Below, one piece after another: positions 6,029 through 7,637 of a stretch of 7,637 bases of DNA. The stretch covers positions 1,815 to 9,451 of the forward strand of contig DNHM01000329.1 in assembly GCA_003485885.1 (NCBI GenBank), written 5' to 3'. The position numbers and the translations under genes are program-made. This DNA comes from Acidimicrobiaceae bacterium. GTDB lineage: Bacteria > Actinomycetota > Acidimicrobiia > Acidimicrobiales > UBA10347. The stretch's first letter is position 1. Each line of letters opens with the position of its first letter. A model generated the notes under the pieces. That model was not told where the DNA came from. It made no database searches and was given only the letters and a program-made list of their open reading frames with translations.

Positions 6029-6916
6029 GTGGGAGACGAGCAGCGAAATCGAATCGAATCAGCGCCAGGTTTTATCGCTGCGCTCGACCAAAGCGGCGGC
6101 AGCACACCGGGTGCTCTCGCGGCCTATGGCATTGATGAAACCCGGTTTAGTTCCGACGATGAGATGTTCGATTTGGTTCATGCCATGCGCTCTCGCATCA
6201 TGACGTCACCGAGTTTCGACGGTGATCGGATTTTGGGTGCGATCCTGTTCGAGATGACCATGGATCGCAAGGTCCAGGGCCGGTACACCGCCGAATACCT
6301 GTGGTCACAGAAACAGATTGTGCCGTTTCTGAAGGTCGATAAAGGACTGGCCGAGATGGCGAATGGCGTCCAGGTCATGAAGCCGAACCCTGACCTGGAC
6401 AAACTGTTGGCTCGCGCTACTGAACGGGGTGTTTACGGAACCAAGATGAGGTCGTTGATCAGCCAAGCCGCTGTCACGGGTGTGTGTGCGGTTGTCGAGC
6501 AACAATTCGATGTCGGCCTGCAGATTCTTGCGGCCGATCTCATGCCGATCATCGAGCCTGAGGTATCTATTCATTGCCCCGACAAGGCTCAGGCCGAAGC
6601 ATTACTTCGCGATGAGATCAGCGCCCAACTTGACCGACTTCCTGCCGGCAGCCAGGTCATGCTCAAATTGACCCTTCCTGATGAGCCGAATTGGTACACG
6701 GATCTGATCGCTGACCCACGAGTGTTACGAGTGGTTGCGTTGTCTGGTGGCTATGACCGTGCCCTCGCCAACGCCAAGCTGGCGCAGAACAATGGCATGA
6801 TCGCGAGCTTTTCTCGAGCGCTCGCCGAAGGGTTATCCGACGGCCACAGCGATGTCGATTTCGATGAAACGCTCGATGCCTCGATTGCGTCGATCTTCGA
6901 AGCATCAAACACATGA
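6029..6916 (+). CDS. fda: Fructose-bisphosphate aldolase, class I
   Basis: Metal-independent, Schiff-base aldolase of glycolysis and gluconeogenesis that cleaves fructose 1,6-bisphosphate to dihydroxyacetone phosphate and glyceraldehyde 3-phosphate. It is 295 aa, matching the short bacterial class I family (about 296 aa in staphylococci). Motifs: GFIAALDQSGGSTP at 14-27, ILFEMTMD at 72-79, VPFLKVDKG at 98-106, GTKMRSLI at 137-144, IIEPEVS at 174-180, and VMLKLTLP at 210-217, with Lys213 the expected Schiff-base lysine; ALSGGYDR at 237-244 binds phosphate. The start is GTG 6029, preceded by GAGAGG. Reading from the ATG at 5963 would add 22 residues with no family match and run through the divergent promoter region. 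It is divergent from galE and is followed by tdk after 10 bp. Confidence 0.95.
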   Translation: MGDEQRNRIESAPGFIAALDQSGGSTPGALAAYGIDETRFSSDDEMFDLVHAMRSRIMTSPSFDGDRILGAILFEMTMDRKVQGRYTAEYLWSQKQIVPFLKVDKGLAEMANGVQVMKPNPDLDKLLARATERGVYGTKMRSLISQAAVTGVCAVVEQQFDVGLQILAADLMPIIEPEVSIHCPDKAQAEALLRDEISAQLDRLPAGSQVMLKLTLPDEPNWYTDLIADPRVLRVVALSGGYDRALANAKLAQNNGMIASFSRALAEGLSDGHSDVDFDETLDASIASIFEASNT

Positions 6917-6920
6917 GAGG
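6915..6920 (+). promoter_or_regulatory. Ribosome binding site of tdk, overlapping the aldolase stop
   Basis: GAGAGG begins inside the TGA stop of the aldolase gene and lies 6 nt before the tdk ATG at 6927. This supports translational coupling and fixes the tdk start against an in-frame ATG at 6852 inside the aldolase gene. Confidence 0.75.
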
Positions 6921-6926
6921 ACTCGC

Positions 6927-7631
6927 ATGAGCAGGGGCTCGAAGCTGAAGTTCTTCTTCGGCACGATGGGGTCGGGCAAGAGCACCCAGGCGCTGCAGAT
7001 CCACCACAATCTGACGACTCGTGGTCTGCAGGTGTTGTTGATCAGCCAGCTCGATCGCGAGGAAGGCCGGGTATCAAGCCGGCTTGGCGTGTCGGCCGAA
7101 GCGCAGATCGTCACACCTGACACGGATCTGTTGAGTATTGCTCGCACACTGGTGATCGAAGAGGGTCTTGATGCAATCGTGTGCGACGAAGCCCAGTTCT
7201 ATTCACCCGAACAGATTGAGCAACTGGCGCAGGTAGTCGACCTGCTGAGTGTTGATGTGTTTGCCTTTGGTTTGCTCACCAGTTTTCAAGGCCAGCTTTT
7301 TCCGGGTACTGCCCGGCTGTTGGAACTTGCCGACGAACGAAGTGAACTGCAAGTCGAAGCGCGTTGTTATTGCGGTAATCGGGCTACCCACAATGCCCGT
7401 CTGGTCGACGGTCGCCAGGTCTACGCTGGCGCACTCAAGGTGGTGGGCGACACGAACGATCGCAGCGAAGCAGCCACCAGTTATGAACTCCGGTGTCGTC
7501 TGCACTGGCATCAAGAACTGTGGGCCCAACAAGGCCGCCAGCTCCAACTGCCAACCGACCACGGCGCCGATGTGATTGAACTCAAAGTCAAAGCCGTAGA
7601 GAACGAGAAAGCCGATCCCAACTATGAGTGA
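6927..7631 (+). CDS. tdk: Thymidine kinase (TK1 type)
   Basis: Salvage enzyme that phosphorylates thymidine (and deoxyuridine) with ATP to give dTMP. It is 234 aa, slightly longer than the usual 190-220 because of a polar C-terminal tail (about 210-234). The P-loop GTMGSGKST is at 12-20. The Walker B/catalytic stretch CDEAQF is at 86-91, with Glu88 the likely base. AFGLLTSFQGQLFPG at 113-127 covers the substrate region, and VVGD at 172-175 is the late nucleoside-binding strand. The structural zinc ligands appear as Cys147 and Cys149 (CYCG) plus Cys190 and His193; from memory, the CxCG spacing and the following ATHNAR are usual in actinobacterial versions. The ATG start is set by GAGAGG 6 nt upstream. 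It probably shares an mRNA with the aldolase gene. Confidence 0.95.
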   Translation: MSRGSKLKFFFGTMGSGKSTQALQIHHNLTTRGLQVLLISQLDREEGRVSSRLGVSAEAQIVTPDTDLLSIARTLVIEEGLDAIVCDEAQFYSPEQIEQLAQVVDLLSVDVFAFGLLTSFQGQLFPGTARLLELADERSELQVEARCYCGNRATHNARLVDGRQVYAGALKVVGDTNDRSEAATSYELRCRLHWHQELWAQQGRQLQLPTDHGADVIELKVKAVENEKADPNYE

Positions 7632-7637
7632 CACAGC
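7624..7637 (+). CDS. Possible start of a further gene (partial)
   Basis: ATGAGTGACACAGC: an ATG at 7624 in a different frame overlaps the last 8 bases of tdk and would encode Met-Ser-Asp-Thr before the window ends. Such overlaps are common in operons. The upstream GAGAAAG (about 7605-7611) is a weak Shine-Dalgarno candidate. With four codons visible this is only a hint. Confidence 0.25.

Noticed and set aside
5580..6203. 207-aa plus-strand ORF
   Set aside because: It is antisense to galE and out of frame with the aldolase gene; both real genes have full sets of family motifs.
1..7637. tRNA, rRNA, riboswitch, CRISPR array, insertion sequence or attachment site
   Set aside because: I saw no cloverleaf-like sequence, spaced repeats, transposase or target duplications; genes are close together and intact.

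Overview
The window looks like chromosomal DNA of a moderately GC-rich actinobacterium. An Acidimicrobiia-like lineage is my best guess, from the gene order and from the style of the thymidine kinase and the small membrane protein. Nothing in it looks like phage, plasmid, insertion sequence or CRISPR. All nine complete genes are intact, and all but the small membrane protein and the anti-sigma factor are recognisable to family by clear motifs.

Left part (1-3809), all on the minus strand and read from right to left: an ECF sigma factor, its membrane-bound anti-sigma factor (ATGA overlap), a two-helix membrane protein, thioredoxin reductase TrxB and thioredoxin TrxA. In many actinobacteria the order sigM - anti-sigma - trxB - trxA lies near the chromosomal origin, upstream of parB/parA/gidB, so this is probably origin-proximal DNA. 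The small membrane gene between the anti-sigma gene and trxB is an addition to the mycobacterial version of that order. A hairpin terminator follows trxA, and beyond it lies a striking 11-bp perfect inverted repeat (30-62). The system probably couples an envelope or oxidative stress signal to thiol redox repair.

Middle part (3810-5939): a 218-bp gene-free spacer containing a tandem 11-bp repeat, then a DegV-family fatty-acid-binding protein and a UDP-glucose/UDP-hexosamine 4-epimerase (GalE), also on the minus strand. GalE has a Ser at the substrate gatekeeper position and a GxxGxxA nucleotide-binding motif. Its most plausible start is a leaderless GTG placed 7 nt behind a TANNNT -10 box.

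Right part (5940-7637), plus strand, divergent from galE: a class I fructose-bisphosphate aldolase and thymidine kinase. They are 10 bp apart and carry the same GAGAGGAC Shine-Dalgarno sequence, so they are probably one operon. A further gene may begin at 7624, overlapping the tdk stop.

The gene content is core housekeeping plus one stress regulon. I did not find convincing evidence of a new multi-gene system. The points most worth a second look are the zinc-free, two-cysteine anti-sigma factor, the added membrane gene, the inverted repeat past trxA, and the GalE specificity residues.
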